DNA of 12,932 nt from Pseudomonadota bacterium (GCA_018262135.1 JAGTSD010000048.1:1-12932), one strand, 5' to 3'; positions 1-9,093 are shown, numbered from the stretch's first letter. A program made the numbers and translations. The notes: a model not told the origin generated them from the sequence alone.

Positions 1-953
1 CCGTCAACCAGAACTGCACTTCCGGCATGCGCGCGCTGGAAATCGCCTGCCACAACATCATGCTGGGCCAGACCGAGATCGGGCTGGTAGTGGGCGTGGA
101 GAGCATGACCAACGCGCCCTATCTGCTGCCCAAGGGCCGCATGGGTTACCGGATGGGGCAGGGCAACATTGAGGACAGCATGATTTACGATGGCCTGTTC
201 GACGAACTGGTGCCCGGCCACATGGCGATGACGGCGGAAAATGTCGCGGTTAAGTACGGTATCACCCGGCAGGAATGCGACGAACTGGCGCTGATCAGCC
301 ACACCCGTTGCACCACCGCTACCAAGGAAGGGATTTTCAAGCGCGAGATCGTCCCCGTCGAACTCAAGTCCAAGAAAGGTTCGACCTTCTTCGATACTGA
401 CGAGAACTTCATCCCCGACGCCAGCCTGGAGAAAATGGCCAAGTTGTCGCCCGCCTTCAAGAAGGATGGGGTAGTGACCGCCGCTAATGCCTCCAGCATC
501 AACGACGGCGCCAGCGCGGTGGTGATCATGTCGCTGGACAAGGCTAAGGCCATGGGCATCAAGCCGCTGATGAAGCTGGTCAATATCTGCAATGCTGGCA
601 TTGATCCGGCGGTCATGGGCCTTGGTCCGGCGGTGGCGATTCCCAAGTGCCTCAAGCAGGCCGACCTGAAGTTTACGGATATTGAATACTGGGAAGTCAA
701 CGAAGCCTTCGCCGCGCAGTGGCTGGGCGTGGGGCGGATGCTCAAGGAAGAGCAGGGCATGATTCTGAGCCCGGATAACTGCAACTTTAACGGTTCCGGC
801 ATTGCCCTGGGTCATCCGGTCGGTTCCACTGGCCTGCGCATTGTGGTTAGCCTTTACTACGAACTGGAGCGGCAAGGCAAGAGCCTCGGCGGCGCTTCCC
901 TGTGCGTCGGCACCGGTCCTTCCATGGCCTCGTTGTGGACGCGCGACATCTAA
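1..953 (+). CDS. Thiolase (acetyl-CoA acetyltransferase family), 5' end missing
   Basis: The reading frame is open from base 3, so the gene begins outside the window. The first visible residues are VNQNCTSGM, and the Cys codon at 15-17 is the expected acyl-accepting nucleophile of the thiolase superfamily. Further family marks follow in order: ESMTNAPYLLP, the VNEAFAAQ motif (Asn codon 699-701), the GHP motif (His codon 813-815) and the second catalytic Cys (codon 903-905) near the C-terminus. Thiolases condense two acyl-CoA molecules or cleave a 3-ketoacyl-CoA with CoA, in the cytoplasm. The C-terminal CVGTGPSMA differs from the usual CIGGGQG type and resembles the CGGGGVSMA type seen in some thiolases. 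It could supply acetoacetyl-CoA for PHA synthesis or act in fatty-acid or aromatic breakdown; nothing here decides which. About 85-90 N-terminal residues are probably missing. A terminator follows the stop codon. Confidence 0.9.
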   Translation, partial: VNQNCTSGMRALEIACHNIMLGQTEIGLVVGVESMTNAPYLLPKGRMGYRMGQGNIEDSMIYDGLFDELVPGHMAMTAENVAVKYGITRQECDELALISHTRCTTATKEGIFKREIVPVELKSKKGSTFFDTDENFIPDASLEKMAKLSPAFKKDGVVTAANASSINDGASAVVIMSLDKAKAMGIKPLMKLVNICNAGIDPAVMGLGPAVAIPKCLKQADLKFTDIEYWEVNEAFAAQWLGVGRMLKEEQGMILSPDNCNFNGSGIALGHPVGSTGLRIVVSLYYELERQGKSLGGASLCVGTGPSMASLWTRDI

Positions 954-972
954 ACTGATCGCGTTCCATTGC

Positions 973-1001
973 AGGCGGTCCTTTCGGGGGCCGCCTTAAT
1001 C
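973..1001 (+). terminator. Probable intrinsic terminator after the thiolase gene
   Basis: Arms 974-981 (GGCGGTCC) and 988-995 pair over 8 bp with one G-T pair, and A973-T996 can extend the stem. The loop is about 6 nt (TTTCGG). A T-rich stretch follows, interrupted rather than a clean run (TTAATCATTTCTGATTTTT). It lies 20 bp after the thiolase stop and before the serS promoter candidate. Confidence 0.6.
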
Positions 1002-1058
1002 ATTTCTGATTTTTATATCATCATCTGATGTTTTCCTAGTCCATCCACCCAATTCCAG

Positions 1059-1064
1059 TATAAT
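1059..1064 (+). promoter_or_regulatory. Candidate -10 box of the serS promoter
   Basis: A perfect TATAAT lies 42 bp before the serS start codon and after the thiolase terminator. No convincing TTGACA-like -35 box is present at 16-18 bp spacing, and there is no TGn extension, so the assignment rests on the hexamer and its position. Confidence 0.4.
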
Positions 1065-1070
1065 CACTAA

Positions 1071-2390
<1,320 letters not shown>

Positions 2391-2438
2391 ACCGCGCACT
2401 CTTTTGTTACCCCCTGAAAAACCAATACGGACAACGTC

Positions 2439-3563
2439 ATGATTGTCATCATGGATTCCAGCATTACCGAGCATTCCGAAGAGTACCAGCGGACGTTCGA
2501 TTATCTATCCCAGTTGCCAGGTATCGCCGCGCACATCCACAAGGTGCAAGGCGCCGAACAGATACTGACTGAAATCTATCTGATCGGCGATACCAGCAAG
2601 CTGGCCGCCGACGAACTGCATGCCCTGCCCGGGGTGGAGCGAGTGATCCGGGTGTCGGAAGAGTACCGCATCCTGGGGCGGCATCGGGACCAACAGCGGG
2701 TCAGCGGCTTCGAATACAACGGCGTACAGTTCAGTCAGGACACGCTCCACGTGTTCGCCGGTCTATGCGCGGTAGACACGCCCGAACACGTGGAAATCAT
2801 GCTCAAGGCGTTGCGGGATCACAGCCAGGTCTGCACCCGGATGGGAGCCTACAAGCCACGCACCAATCCCTATTCGTTTCAAGGACACGGCAAGGATTGC
2901 CTGCCTTACGTATTCGAACTGGCGGGCAAATATGGGATCAAGGTCATCGCCATGGAAGTCACCCACGAAAGCCACGTGGACGAAATCCACGAAAGCCTGG
3001 AGCAGGCCGGCCAGCCGACCGGGGTGATGGTGCAAATCGGCACTCGCAATACCCAGAATTTCGAACTGCTCAAGTCGGTGGGACGCCAGCAGGAATATCC
3101 GGTGCTGTTCAAGCGGGGCTTTGGCATCACCCTGAACGAATCACTCAACGCTGCTGAATATCTGGCCAGTGAGGGCAATTCCCGGGTGATATTCTGCCTG
3201 CGCGGGGTTAAGACCAACATGGGCGATCCGCATCGCAACCTGGTGGATTTCAGTCATGTGCCCGTAGTGAAGCGGTTGACCCGGATGCCGGTCTGCGTGG
3301 ATCCCTCGCACTCGGTTGGCTCCCGCGAACGGGCGCCAGACGGCATTCTCGATCTGATGCACGCTACCGCACAGGGCGTGGCGGCGGGGGCCAATATGGT
3401 ACTGGTGGATTTCCACCCGGCGCCAGCCAAGGCGCTGGTGGATGGGCCACAAGCCCTGTTGATGAGCGAACTGGGCTGGTTTCTGGAGGATGTCGCCTTG
3501 GCGCGAGAGTGTTACGAAAAACGCCAGACGCTGGCGGAACGGCAGAGAGTCGGAAAACGCTGA
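2439..3563 (+). CDS. DAHP synthase-like protein (type I beta, N-terminal ferredoxin-like domain) with altered active-site motifs
   Basis: This 374-residue protein matches the layout of Thermotoga/Bacillus-type DAHP synthases: an N-terminal ferredoxin-like domain (about 1-75, starting MIVIMDSS) and a DAHP/KDO8P synthase TIM barrel (about 100-350). The family condenses phosphoenolpyruvate with erythrose 4-phosphate at the entry to the shikimate pathway. Conserved: Cys110, KPRT (139-142), SFQG (146-149), QIGTRN (199-204), KRGF (225-228), DPSHS (288-292) and Asp335. Altered from the family pattern as I recall it: GPCS is GLCA, RGGA is RMGA, CERG is CLRG (253-256), and the metal-binding Glu of VEVH is Asp324 in VDFH. 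It may be a divergent but active synthase, or a relative with another substrate. The ATG at 2439 is chosen because MIVI matches family N-termini; ATG 2451 would cut the first strand. The Shine-Dalgarno is weak. Confidence 0.8.
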   Translation: MIVIMDSSITEHSEEYQRTFDYLSQLPGIAAHIHKVQGAEQILTEIYLIGDTSKLAADELHALPGVERVIRVSEEYRILGRHRDQQRVSGFEYNGVQFSQDTLHVFAGLCAVDTPEHVEIMLKALRDHSQVCTRMGAYKPRTNPYSFQGHGKDCLPYVFELAGKYGIKVIAMEVTHESHVDEIHESLEQAGQPTGVMVQIGTRNTQNFELLKSVGRQQEYPVLFKRGFGITLNESLNAAEYLASEGNSRVIFCLRGVKTNMGDPHRNLVDFSHVPVVKRLTRMPVCVDPSHSVGSRERAPDGILDLMHATAQGVAAGANMVLVDFHPAPAKALVDGPQALLMSELGWFLEDVALARECYEKRQTLAERQRVGKR

Positions 3564-3603
3564 AGGAGTGTAAGGATTTGGCCAAGAATAATTTCCCTAC
3601 CGA

Positions 3604-3699
3604 GTCTGAATCACGGATTAAACGGATTACCGGATGATACAGAACAATCCGGTGGCATCCGTGGCATCCGTGGCATCCGTGGCAATCCGTGATTCAGAC
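3604..3699. repeat. Composite intergenic inverted repeat built from 9-nt units
   Basis: A perfect 16-bp inverted repeat (3604-3619 and 3684-3699) encloses a second stem (3629-3635 with 3647-3653, 7 bp perfect, 11-nt loop). Inside the right half GTGGCATCC is repeated three times in tandem (3652-3660, 3661-3669, 3670-3678), followed by GTGGCAATCC. The left half has two ACGGATTA copies at 9-nt spacing (3613-3620, 3622-3629). Both halves are thus made of related 9-nt units in opposite orientation with a CGGAT/ATCCG core. It lies between two convergent genes, where it could act as a bidirectional transcription stop or be a dispersed palindromic element. No coding potential is seen in 3564-3801. 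Confidence 0.8.
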
Positions 3700-3801
3700 A
3701 TTGAATTACCGGAAAATTGACCTGGCAAACTCAGTTCGGGAAGTTGTTGTCAGCCAAATCCTAAGTACGGTCGGGTTATTTATATCATCATCTTTCGATT
3801 A

Positions 3802-4509
3802 TTAACTCAATCCAAGTAATACATCCCGCGCCTGATTCAACCGTGCTGCCAAATAGGATGACCCACCATGGTCAGGGTGAACACGCTGAATCAGGCGCCG
3901 GTAAGCAGCCTGAATCTCCTCACGGCTGGCCCCTGGTTGCAGACCCAGAATCTGGAACGCCTCGGCCCGGTCCATGGTTCCAGATATCCTATCAGCACCG
4001 CCACGTCCCGAATCGTGTAACCGCTCGCGCCAATCCACGCCAGCATGGCGGTCCAGATAGGCTTCCAGCACCGCCACTGACTGAGCGTCCTCCTGGCATT
4101 CCCACCACAGGTTCAACTGATCCTGCAACGATAAATCCTGCAGGGAGCGCCCTGCAAAGCAGCCTTCCAGCACCCGGCCCGACATTGCACCTGTAGCATG
4201 ATCCAGGTCCATCGAAAGAAAACGAGTCGCAACTGTGGAACGGCCCGACGCTCCCGGTTTGGCCGAGGAGCGAGGAGAGGGCAGAGGGCGAGTATTCAGC
4301 CAACGCAGCAGAAACGGTGCCAGCACAGTCAGTAACGGCACGGCGATTTCGGCCCCACCCCGCACGGTCAGCAGCAGCAATGAAGCCGCTACGCCAGCAG
4401 CGATTAACAGACGCGGACCTTGTCCACCCCAGGAGAAACGACGAAGCGAGCGGAAAAGAAAGTACGCGCCGATCAGCGCGGCTAAGACGAGCAGCACCCG
4501 TACCAGCAT
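3802..4509 (-). CDS. Membrane-anchored J-domain protein
   Basis: A 235-residue protein with two or three hydrophobic segments near the N-terminus (about 3-19, 33-48 and 53-70), a Pro/Ser/Arg-rich linker (about 75-95), a middle region (about 97-165, containing RFLSMDLDHATG and VLEGCFAGRSLQDLS) and a C-terminal J domain (about 183-233). The J domain has the invariant HPD at 211-213, so it should stimulate the ATPase of a DnaK-type Hsp70. With no zinc-finger or C-terminal substrate domains it is a specialised co-chaperone, not DnaJ itself. The LDHDTG-like middle region followed by a C-terminal J domain is a recognisable but little-characterised proteobacterial arrangement. The ATG lies 10 bp after the stop of the upstream VWA-like gene, with GCGAGGG as a modest Shine-Dalgarno, so the two are likely translated together. 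It is the last gene of the minus-strand block. Confidence 0.85.
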   Translation of the reverse strand: MLVRVLLVLAALIGAYFLFRSLRRFSWGGQGPRLLIAAGVAASLLLLTVRGGAEIAVPLLTVLAPFLLRWLNTRPLPSPRSSAKPGASGRSTVATRFLSMDLDHATGAMSGRVLEGCFAGRSLQDLSLQDQLNLWWECQEDAQSVAVLEAYLDRHAGVDWRERLHDSGRGGADRISGTMDRAEAFQILGLQPGASREEIQAAYRRLIQRVHPDHGGSSYLAARLNQARDVLLGLS

Positions 4510-4519
4510 TGGCCCTCGC

Positions 4520-5200
4520 TCAAAGTTGTTGGGTCAGTTGCTGGATGAGACCACCATGGCGCTTACCAAATTCCGCCAATGCCGGGCGACCCCCGACGGC
4601 ATAGACCGCGACCGCGCCGAGCAGATCGCGTAATTGCCGGGCGCTGCCGACATCAAAGGCGCAGTAAGCGCCGCGCGTCAAGCGAGCAATTTCCCGGAAA
4701 CCAAGCACCGCATCGGGATCATGGCCTTCCTGAAAAACAAAAGCCGGAACTCCCAGCAGGCCCAATTGCCCAGCCTGATGGCAAAGCAGGTCAATGGGTT
4801 CCTCCAGACAGTCGCCGACCAGCACCAGCGCATTAACCCGATGTTGCCGGGTTTCGCGAACAGTGTGTTCCAGCACCCGCCCGATCTGGGTCAAGCCGCC
4901 CCGGCATTGCACTGAGGTCATGCGCCGTTGCAGTTCGGCGGAATCGGTCAGCCATGGTTCGATCTGAAATTCGCCACAGCCTCGATACCAGACCAGTTGC
5001 AGTGCCAGCCCCCCGAGTTCCGCTGCCGTCGCGAACATGTCGCCCTGCAACTGACAGGCGCGATCCCAGGTGGGTTGGCGGCTGGCGGTCGCATCCAGGG
5101 CGAAGATTAGCCGACCACGCGGCGCCGAGAGCGCTGGAGCTTTCGCTACTCGGCGGAGGAATTCAGCAACCTCGGTGGAAGTGGACTGGATCTGTTTCAC
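4520..5200 (-). CDS. VWA-domain-like protein (possible MIDAS metal site)
   Basis: A 226-residue soluble protein with no signal peptide or membrane segment. After a short leader it has RLIFALDATAS (30-40): a hydrophobic strand ending in D36-x-T38-x-S40, close to the DxSxS metal-binding motif of von Willebrand A domains. T104 in GGLTQIG and D130 in ALVLVGDCLEE sit where the other MIDAS residues are expected. VWA proteins usually mediate metal-dependent protein contacts, often with AAA+ or chaperone partners; no partner ATPase is seen here. The start is GTG at 5200, only 12 bp after the phaC stop; an in-frame stop immediately upstream excludes a longer protein. There is no strong Shine-Dalgarno, so translation may be coupled to phaC. 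The next gene encodes a J-domain protein, which suggests a shared role, but the substrate is unknown. Confidence 0.75.
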   Translation of the reverse strand: MKQIQSTSTEVAEFLRRVAKAPALSAPRGRLIFALDATASRQPTWDRACQLQGDMFATAAELGGLALQLVWYRGCGEFQIEPWLTDSAELQRRMTSVQCRGGLTQIGRVLEHTVRETRQHRVNALVLVGDCLEEPIDLLCHQAGQLGLLGVPAFVFQEGHDPDAVLGFREIARLTRGAYCAFDVGSARQLRDLLGAVAVYAVGGRPALAEFGKRHGGLIQQLTQQL

Positions 5201-5212
5201 GGCCGTATCACA

Positions 5213-7180
5213 TCACTTCCGCAACACGTAGGTCCCCGGCGCATCGCAGATCGGGTACAGCCCCTTCTCCGGCGCTCCCATCGCGTGCGGCGAGACCTGA
5301 TGCTCGGCCGAATGTTGCACCAGCCAGGCCTGCCAGGCCGGCCACCAGGAGCCTTGCTGTTTGGGCGTGGTAGCATGCCAGGTATCCGGATCGATGTAGC
5401 GATCCTGATCGGTGCGGGATGCCATCTGATAGGTGCGCCGACCATGCCCCGGCTCGCTGACGATACCGGCATTATGGCCACCGCTGGTCAGCAGGAAGGT
5501 CACTTCGTCGGCATCCGCCAGCAGGGTGATCTTGTATACCGAACGCCACGGTGCAACATGATCCTGTTCGGTAGCGACTGTAAAGATTGGAGCGCGAATA
5601 TCGGTTATCGCGATGGGCCGCCCGCCGACCATGTAATGGCCAGTGGCAAGTTCGTTGCCAAGGAAAATGCGCCGCAAGTATTCGGAATGCATGCGGAAAG
5701 GCATCCGGGTCTGGTCAGCATTCCAGGACATCAGGTCATTCAGTGATTGGCGCTTACCCAGCAGATAGTCGTGGACTAGCCGCGACCAGATCAAATCATT
5801 GGAACGCAGTAACTGAAACGCACCCACCATTTGATCGGCATCCAGATAGCCCTGATCCCACATCATGTCTTCCAGGAAGGCAACCTGGCTTTCGTTGATG
5901 AACAACAGCAATTCACCCGCTTCGGTGAAGTCGGTCTGGGCTGCAAACAGAGTCATGGTCTTGATGCGTTTATCGCCATCGCGGGCCATGGCAGCGGCGG
6001 TAATGGTCAGCAGGGTACCACCCAGACAGTAACCGACCATGTGAATCTTGCGCCCCGGCAGAATCGTGGAAATCGTATCAATTGCCGCCATCACCCCATT
6101 TTGGCGATAGTCTTCCATGCCCAGGTCGCGATCCTCGGCGGTGGGATTCTTCCAGGAAATGGTGAAAACGGTGTGTCCCTGCTGGACCAGATACCGCACC
6201 ATGGAATTATGGGGCGACAAATCGAGAATGTAATACTTCATGATCCAGGCAGGTACGATGAGGACCGGCTCGGCGTAGACCTGCGGCGTGGTGGACTGGT
6301 ACTGGATCAATTCGATCAGATGATTGCGAAAGATGACCTTGCCGGGCGTGACCGCCACATCGCGGCCCACCACAAACTGTTCCATCTCGCTGCTCAGCGG
6401 CTTGCCCGTAATGGCTTTCTCCATGTCGGCCATGAAGTTGTTCCAGCCACGCACCAAGTTCTGGCCACCCTCCTCCGCAGTGGCTTTGAGAATTTCGGGG
6501 TTGGTGAGCGGCGAGTTCGACGGGGAGAACATATCCAGAATTTGCCGGGTCACAAACGAGACGATCGCTTCGTTTTGTTTGTTGACGCCCCGGTTGCGGG
6601 TGGTGGCGTTGTACCACCATTGCTGGGTCAACAGAAAGGACTGATAAATGAGGTTGTACGGCCATTGCCGCCAGCCCTCGTCATCGAAGCGGTGATCCGT
6701 GGGAAGAGGTTCGATGCAGGGCTGAGTGCTGGGATTCTGGCTGGATTTAAAGGCGTAGAGCATCAGGCGAACCATCTTGCGGACGGCTTTTTCGTTCAAC
6801 AATGCCTGTTTGCCTGGCGCCAGGCCAAGGTGCATCAACCAGTCAAAGTAGGCCATCGCCAGCACCGCCGGCGAAATGCCTGCAGTACCACGAGCAAGGT
6901 TGGCATTGACCATCCGGTCGATGGTTTCGGGGATGTGCGTGCCCAGGAACGAGCGTTCGATGCCGTAGGCGCGGTTTGTCGAGGACAACTGGCCGGACGG
7001 TCCACTCCAGGCGGGAGTCGTGGGTTTGGAGACAGGTTTGGGGATAGCGGGTTTGGGAGCCGCTACCGATTGCTCGGCTGCTGGAGCCACGGTGGCAGTC
7101 GCGGCAGTCGCGGTCGGGGCGGATTCATTGACCGGAGTCGCCGCAGGCGCGGTCGGAACGGATTCATTGGGGTTTGACAT
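5213..7180 (-). CDS. phaC: Class I polyhydroxyalkanoate synthase with extended N-terminus
   Basis: This enzyme polymerises (R)-3-hydroxyacyl-CoA into PHA at the surface of storage granules. The 655-residue protein has an alpha/beta-hydrolase core with the lipase-like box GYCLGG (nucleophile Cys385), Asp540 in TEQDHVAP and His569 in SGGHNAG, spaced as in Cupriavidus PhaC (Cys319, Asp480, His508, from memory). The C-terminal APGTYVLRK ending also fits class I. The first ~85 residues are Ala/Pro/Thr/Val-rich and look disordered; class I enzymes are usually about 560-600 residues, so this is an extension. ATG 7180 is chosen because AGAGG lies 9 nt upstream; the frame opens 24 bp further to a TTG at 7204 with no such support. 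The paaK stop is 49 bp upstream and the VWA-like gene starts 12 bp downstream. No phaE or phaR partner (class III/IV) is adjacent. Confidence 0.95.
   Translation of the reverse strand: MSNPNESVPTAPAATPVNESAPTATAATATVAPAAEQSVAAPKPAIPKPVSKPTTPAWSGPSGQLSSTNRAYGIERSFLGTHIPETIDRMVNANLARGTAGISPAVLAMAYFDWLMHLGLAPGKQALLNEKAVRKMVRLMLYAFKSSQNPSTQPCIEPLPTDHRFDDEGWRQWPYNLIYQSFLLTQQWWYNATTRNRGVNKQNEAIVSFVTRQILDMFSPSNSPLTNPEILKATAEEGGQNLVRGWNNFMADMEKAITGKPLSSEMEQFVVGRDVAVTPGKVIFRNHLIELIQYQSTTPQVYAEPVLIVPAWIMKYYILDLSPHNSMVRYLVQQGHTVFTISWKNPTAEDRDLGMEDYRQNGVMAAIDTISTILPGRKIHMVGYCLGGTLLTITAAAMARDGDKRIKTMTLFAAQTDFTEAGELLLFINESQVAFLEDMMWDQGYLDADQMVGAFQLLRSNDLIWSRLVHDYLLGKRQSLNDLMSWNADQTRMPFRMHSEYLRRIFLGNELATGHYMVGGRPIAITDIRAPIFTVATEQDHVAPWRSVYKITLLADADEVTFLLTSGGHNAGIVSEPGHGRRTYQMASRTDQDRYIDPDTWHATTPKQQGSWWPAWQAWLVQHSAEHQVSPHAMGAPEKGLYPICDAPGTYVLRK
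7113..7169 (-). repeat. 13-codon duplication inside the phaC N-terminal extension
   Basis: Two 18-bp copies (7113-7130 and 7152-7169) differ at two bases and are 39 bp apart, in frame. They encode two copies of a unit beginning NES(V/A)PTA and continuing with AAT in the low-complexity N-terminus of PhaC. A nearby tandem GGCAGTCGC at 7094-7111 adds to the repetitive character. Confidence 0.7.
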
Positions 7181-7229
7181 GACTGCGTACCTCTGGAGGC
7201 TCAAGACTCAAGCAGGGCACAAGACGGTT

Positions 7230-8543
7230 TCACTTGTCCTTTAGCTTGCGATGGTCAATCACCCGCACCGCTTTGCCCTCGGAGCGAGGCAGATCGCCGG
7301 TGCGTTTGACTACAACGCGGGCGGTGACGCCGATGAAGTCCTTGATGTCCTTTTGCGCCTTGTGCGCGACCCGATCCATGGCTTCCTGTCCCTGGGCGAC
7401 CAGCGGGGGACTCCCCTCGACGTTGACCGTCAGCAGATCGAGGTTGCCTTCCCGGCTGATTTCCAGTTGATAGAACGGCGACAGGGTCTCGGTCTGTTGC
7501 ATAAGGATAGCCTCGACCTGCGATGGAAACACGTTGACGCCGCGAATAATCAGCATGTCGTCGGTGCGGCCGGTGATGCGCTTCATGCGGACGTGGGTGC
7601 GGCCACAACGGCAGGGCGCGGGGTCGAGCACCGACACGTCGCGGGTGCGGTAGCGGAGGACCGGGAAGGCTTCCTTGGTCAGGGAGGTGATAACGATTTC
7701 GCCGGCTTCGCCGTAGGGAATCGGCTGGCCGGTATTGACATCGACCGCTTCGATCAGGAAATGATCCTCGAAGACGTGCAAGCCATTCTTGGCCTCGATG
7801 CACTCGATGGCCACGCCGGGACCGATCACTTCCGACAGGCCGTAGATGTCCACCGCGTCGATGCCGAGGCGCGATTCCAGCTCGTAGCGCATTTCCTCGG
7901 TCCAGGGCTCGGCGCCGAAAATCCCGACCTTGAGCGGCAGCTTGCGCAGGTCCACGTTCATGTTCTCGGCGGCTTCGGCCAGATTGAGCGCATAGGACGG
8001 GGTGCAGGACAAAGCGGTCGGTTCGAAGTCCTGAATCAGCATGATTTGCCGCTGGGTCTGGCCGCCGGAAATCGGGGTCACCATCACGCCCAGTTCCTCA
8101 GCGCCGTAATGCAGGCCCAGGCCGCCAGTGAACAGGCCATAACCGTAGGCATTATGCAGTCGGTCACCGGGATGCAGCCCAGCGGCGGCCAGACTGCGGG
8201 CCATCACCCGCGCCCAGGTGCGCACGTCGCGGCGGGTGTAGCCGACCACGGTCGGCTTGCCGGTGGTGCCGGACGAGGCATGGATACGCACGACCTGATC
8301 GGTGGGTACAGCGAACATGCCGAAGGGATAGTTTTCGCGCAGGTTTTCCTTCTTGGTGAAGGGTAACAGGCGCACGTCGGCAACCGACTGGATGTGACGC
8401 GGCTTGACGCCGAGTTCGTCCATGGCGTTGCGATAGTATTTGACGGTCTGGTAGCACCGCTCTACGGACGTGCGCAACCGGTGCAGTTGCAGTGCCTGCA
8501 ATTCTTCGCGGGGCAGGGTTTCCTGTTCGATATCCAAAATCAT
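7230..8543 (-). CDS. paaK: Phenylacetate-CoA ligase
   Basis: A 437-residue adenylate-forming enzyme of the PaaK family, of normal length. It activates phenylacetate (or a similar aryl acid) with ATP and CoA to phenylacetyl-CoA via an acyl-adenylate, in the cytoplasm. Visible motifs: P-loop-like SSGTTGKPT (90-98), YGLSEV (234-239), the [20 protein letters not shown] hinge region (325-344) and the C-terminal [11 protein letters not shown] with the expected catalytic Lys. CRCG at 311-314 is the Cys-rich loop often seen in this family. AAGGA lies 9 nt before the ATG. The CBS-ACT gene ends 40 bp upstream and phaC starts 49 bp downstream, so it sits inside the operon. No ring-1,2-epoxidase genes (paaABCDE) are in the window, so an anaerobic route, amino-acid breakdown or another aryl acid is equally possible. 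The exact substrate cannot be told from sequence alone. Confidence 0.93.
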   Translation of the reverse strand: MILDIEQETLPREELQALQLHRLRTSVERCYQTVKYYRNAMDELGVKPRHIQSVADVRLLPFTKKENLRENYPFGMFAVPTDQVVRIHASSGTTGKPTVVGYTRRDVRTWARVMARSLAAAGLHPGDRLHNAYGYGLFTGGLGLHYGAEELGVMVTPISGGQTQRQIMLIQDFEPTALSCTPSYALNLAEAAENMNVDLRKLPLKVGIFGAEPWTEEMRYELESRLGIDAVDIYGLSEVIGPGVAIECIEAKNGLHVFEDHFLIEAVDVNTGQPIPYGEAGEIVITSLTKEAFPVLRYRTRDVSVLDPAPCRCGRTHVRMKRITGRTDDMLIIRGVNVFPSQVEAILMQQTETLSPFYQLEISREGNLDLLTVNVEGSPPLVAQGQEAMDRVAHKAQKDIKDFIGVTARVVVKRTGDLPRSEGKAVRVIDHRKLKDK

Positions 8544-8583
8544 CGGGAGGGTTCCTTGGTTGGGTGGCGGCGGGGGCGGGGCC

Positions 8584-9093
8584 TCACGCCTCGGGGAAAG
8601 TTTCGGTCAACAGGTCATAGCCGAGTTCGCGCAGCCGTTGGTTCAAGGCGCGCGGGTCGTCGGCGCGATAGCGCACAACGGCGATGCGCAGGCCAGTCTG
8701 GTCAGGGTGCAGCGGCGACACCACGGTAGCGATGTAGCCGCCGGCGTCGTTGACGGCAGCCAGCAAGCGCCCCAGTTGGCCGGTGGTGTCGGGCAAATGC
8801 ACCGCGATGCGGGTGGTGTCATCCGGGACGCAGGTGATGACCTTGGTGCGCATCACCTTGGCGGCGGTCAGCTTGCCCAGCAAATAGTTGGCTTCGCCGA
8901 CCGACAGGGTGGTGATCGGCGACGGCGAGACTCGTTCGAGATCGTGGGAGGTCACCAGCCCTACCAGATGACCATCGCGCACCACGGGCAGATGGCGGAT
9001 GTGATGGTCGCGCATCAGCGCCGCCATCTGGGTGACGCGAGCATCCTCGGCGACCTGCAATACCTCGCGGGTCATGATCTGATCCACGTACAT
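8584..9093 (-). CDS. AcuB-like CBS-ACT regulatory protein with a shortened second CBS motif
   Basis: A 169-residue cytoplasmic protein. Residues 1-55 form a normal first CBS motif ([10 protein letters not shown], then [22 protein letters not shown]). A linker ([21 protein letters not shown]) leads into the start of a second CBS motif (VITCVPDDT, 85-93). The sequence then passes directly into an ACT domain (about 95-166, [20 protein letters not shown]). In AcuB-type relatives, about 45-50 more residues complete the second CBS motif here, giving a protein of roughly 210-225 residues. CBS pairs usually bind adenine nucleotides and ACT domains amino acids, so a role as ligand sensor for the transporter or ligase is plausible. 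ATG 9093 is chosen because AAGGAG lies 9 nt upstream, directly after the livF stop; longer in-frame starts would lie within livF. Confidence 0.88.
   Translation of the reverse strand: MYVDQIMTREVLQVAEDARVTQMAALMRDHHIRHLPVVRDGHLVGLVTSHDLERVSPSPITTLSVGEANYLLGKLTAAKVMRTKVITCVPDDTTRIAVHLPDTTGQLGRLLAAVNDAGGYIATVVSPLHPDQTGLRIAVVRYRADDPRALNQRLRELGYDLLTETFPEA

Noticed and set aside
3652..3688. Short tandem repeat considered as a CRISPR remnant
   Set aside because: The 9-nt units are directly adjacent with no spacers and no cas genes nearby. It is a simple tandem repeat within an inverted repeat.
3564..3801. Possible small RNA or small protein gene in the convergent junction
   Set aside because: No open frame with a Shine-Dalgarno, no promoter-like pair and no known RNA fold were found; only the repeat element is supported.
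5831..7177. 448-codon open frame on the plus strand opposite phaC
   Set aside because: It lies fully antisense to a gene with an intact catalytic triad and family-wide similarity. Its product is Gly/His/Gln/Arg-rich as expected from the reverse complement of a GC-rich gene, and I recognise no domain.
7181..7204. TTG start giving a PhaC eight residues longer
   Set aside because: ATG 7180 has AGAGG at 9 nt, while the TTG would place this Shine-Dalgarno inside the coding region.
7251..8366. 371-codon open frame on the plus strand opposite paaK
   Set aside because: Antisense shadow of a clearly recognisable ligase gene. The composition is typical of such shadows and no motif is visible.
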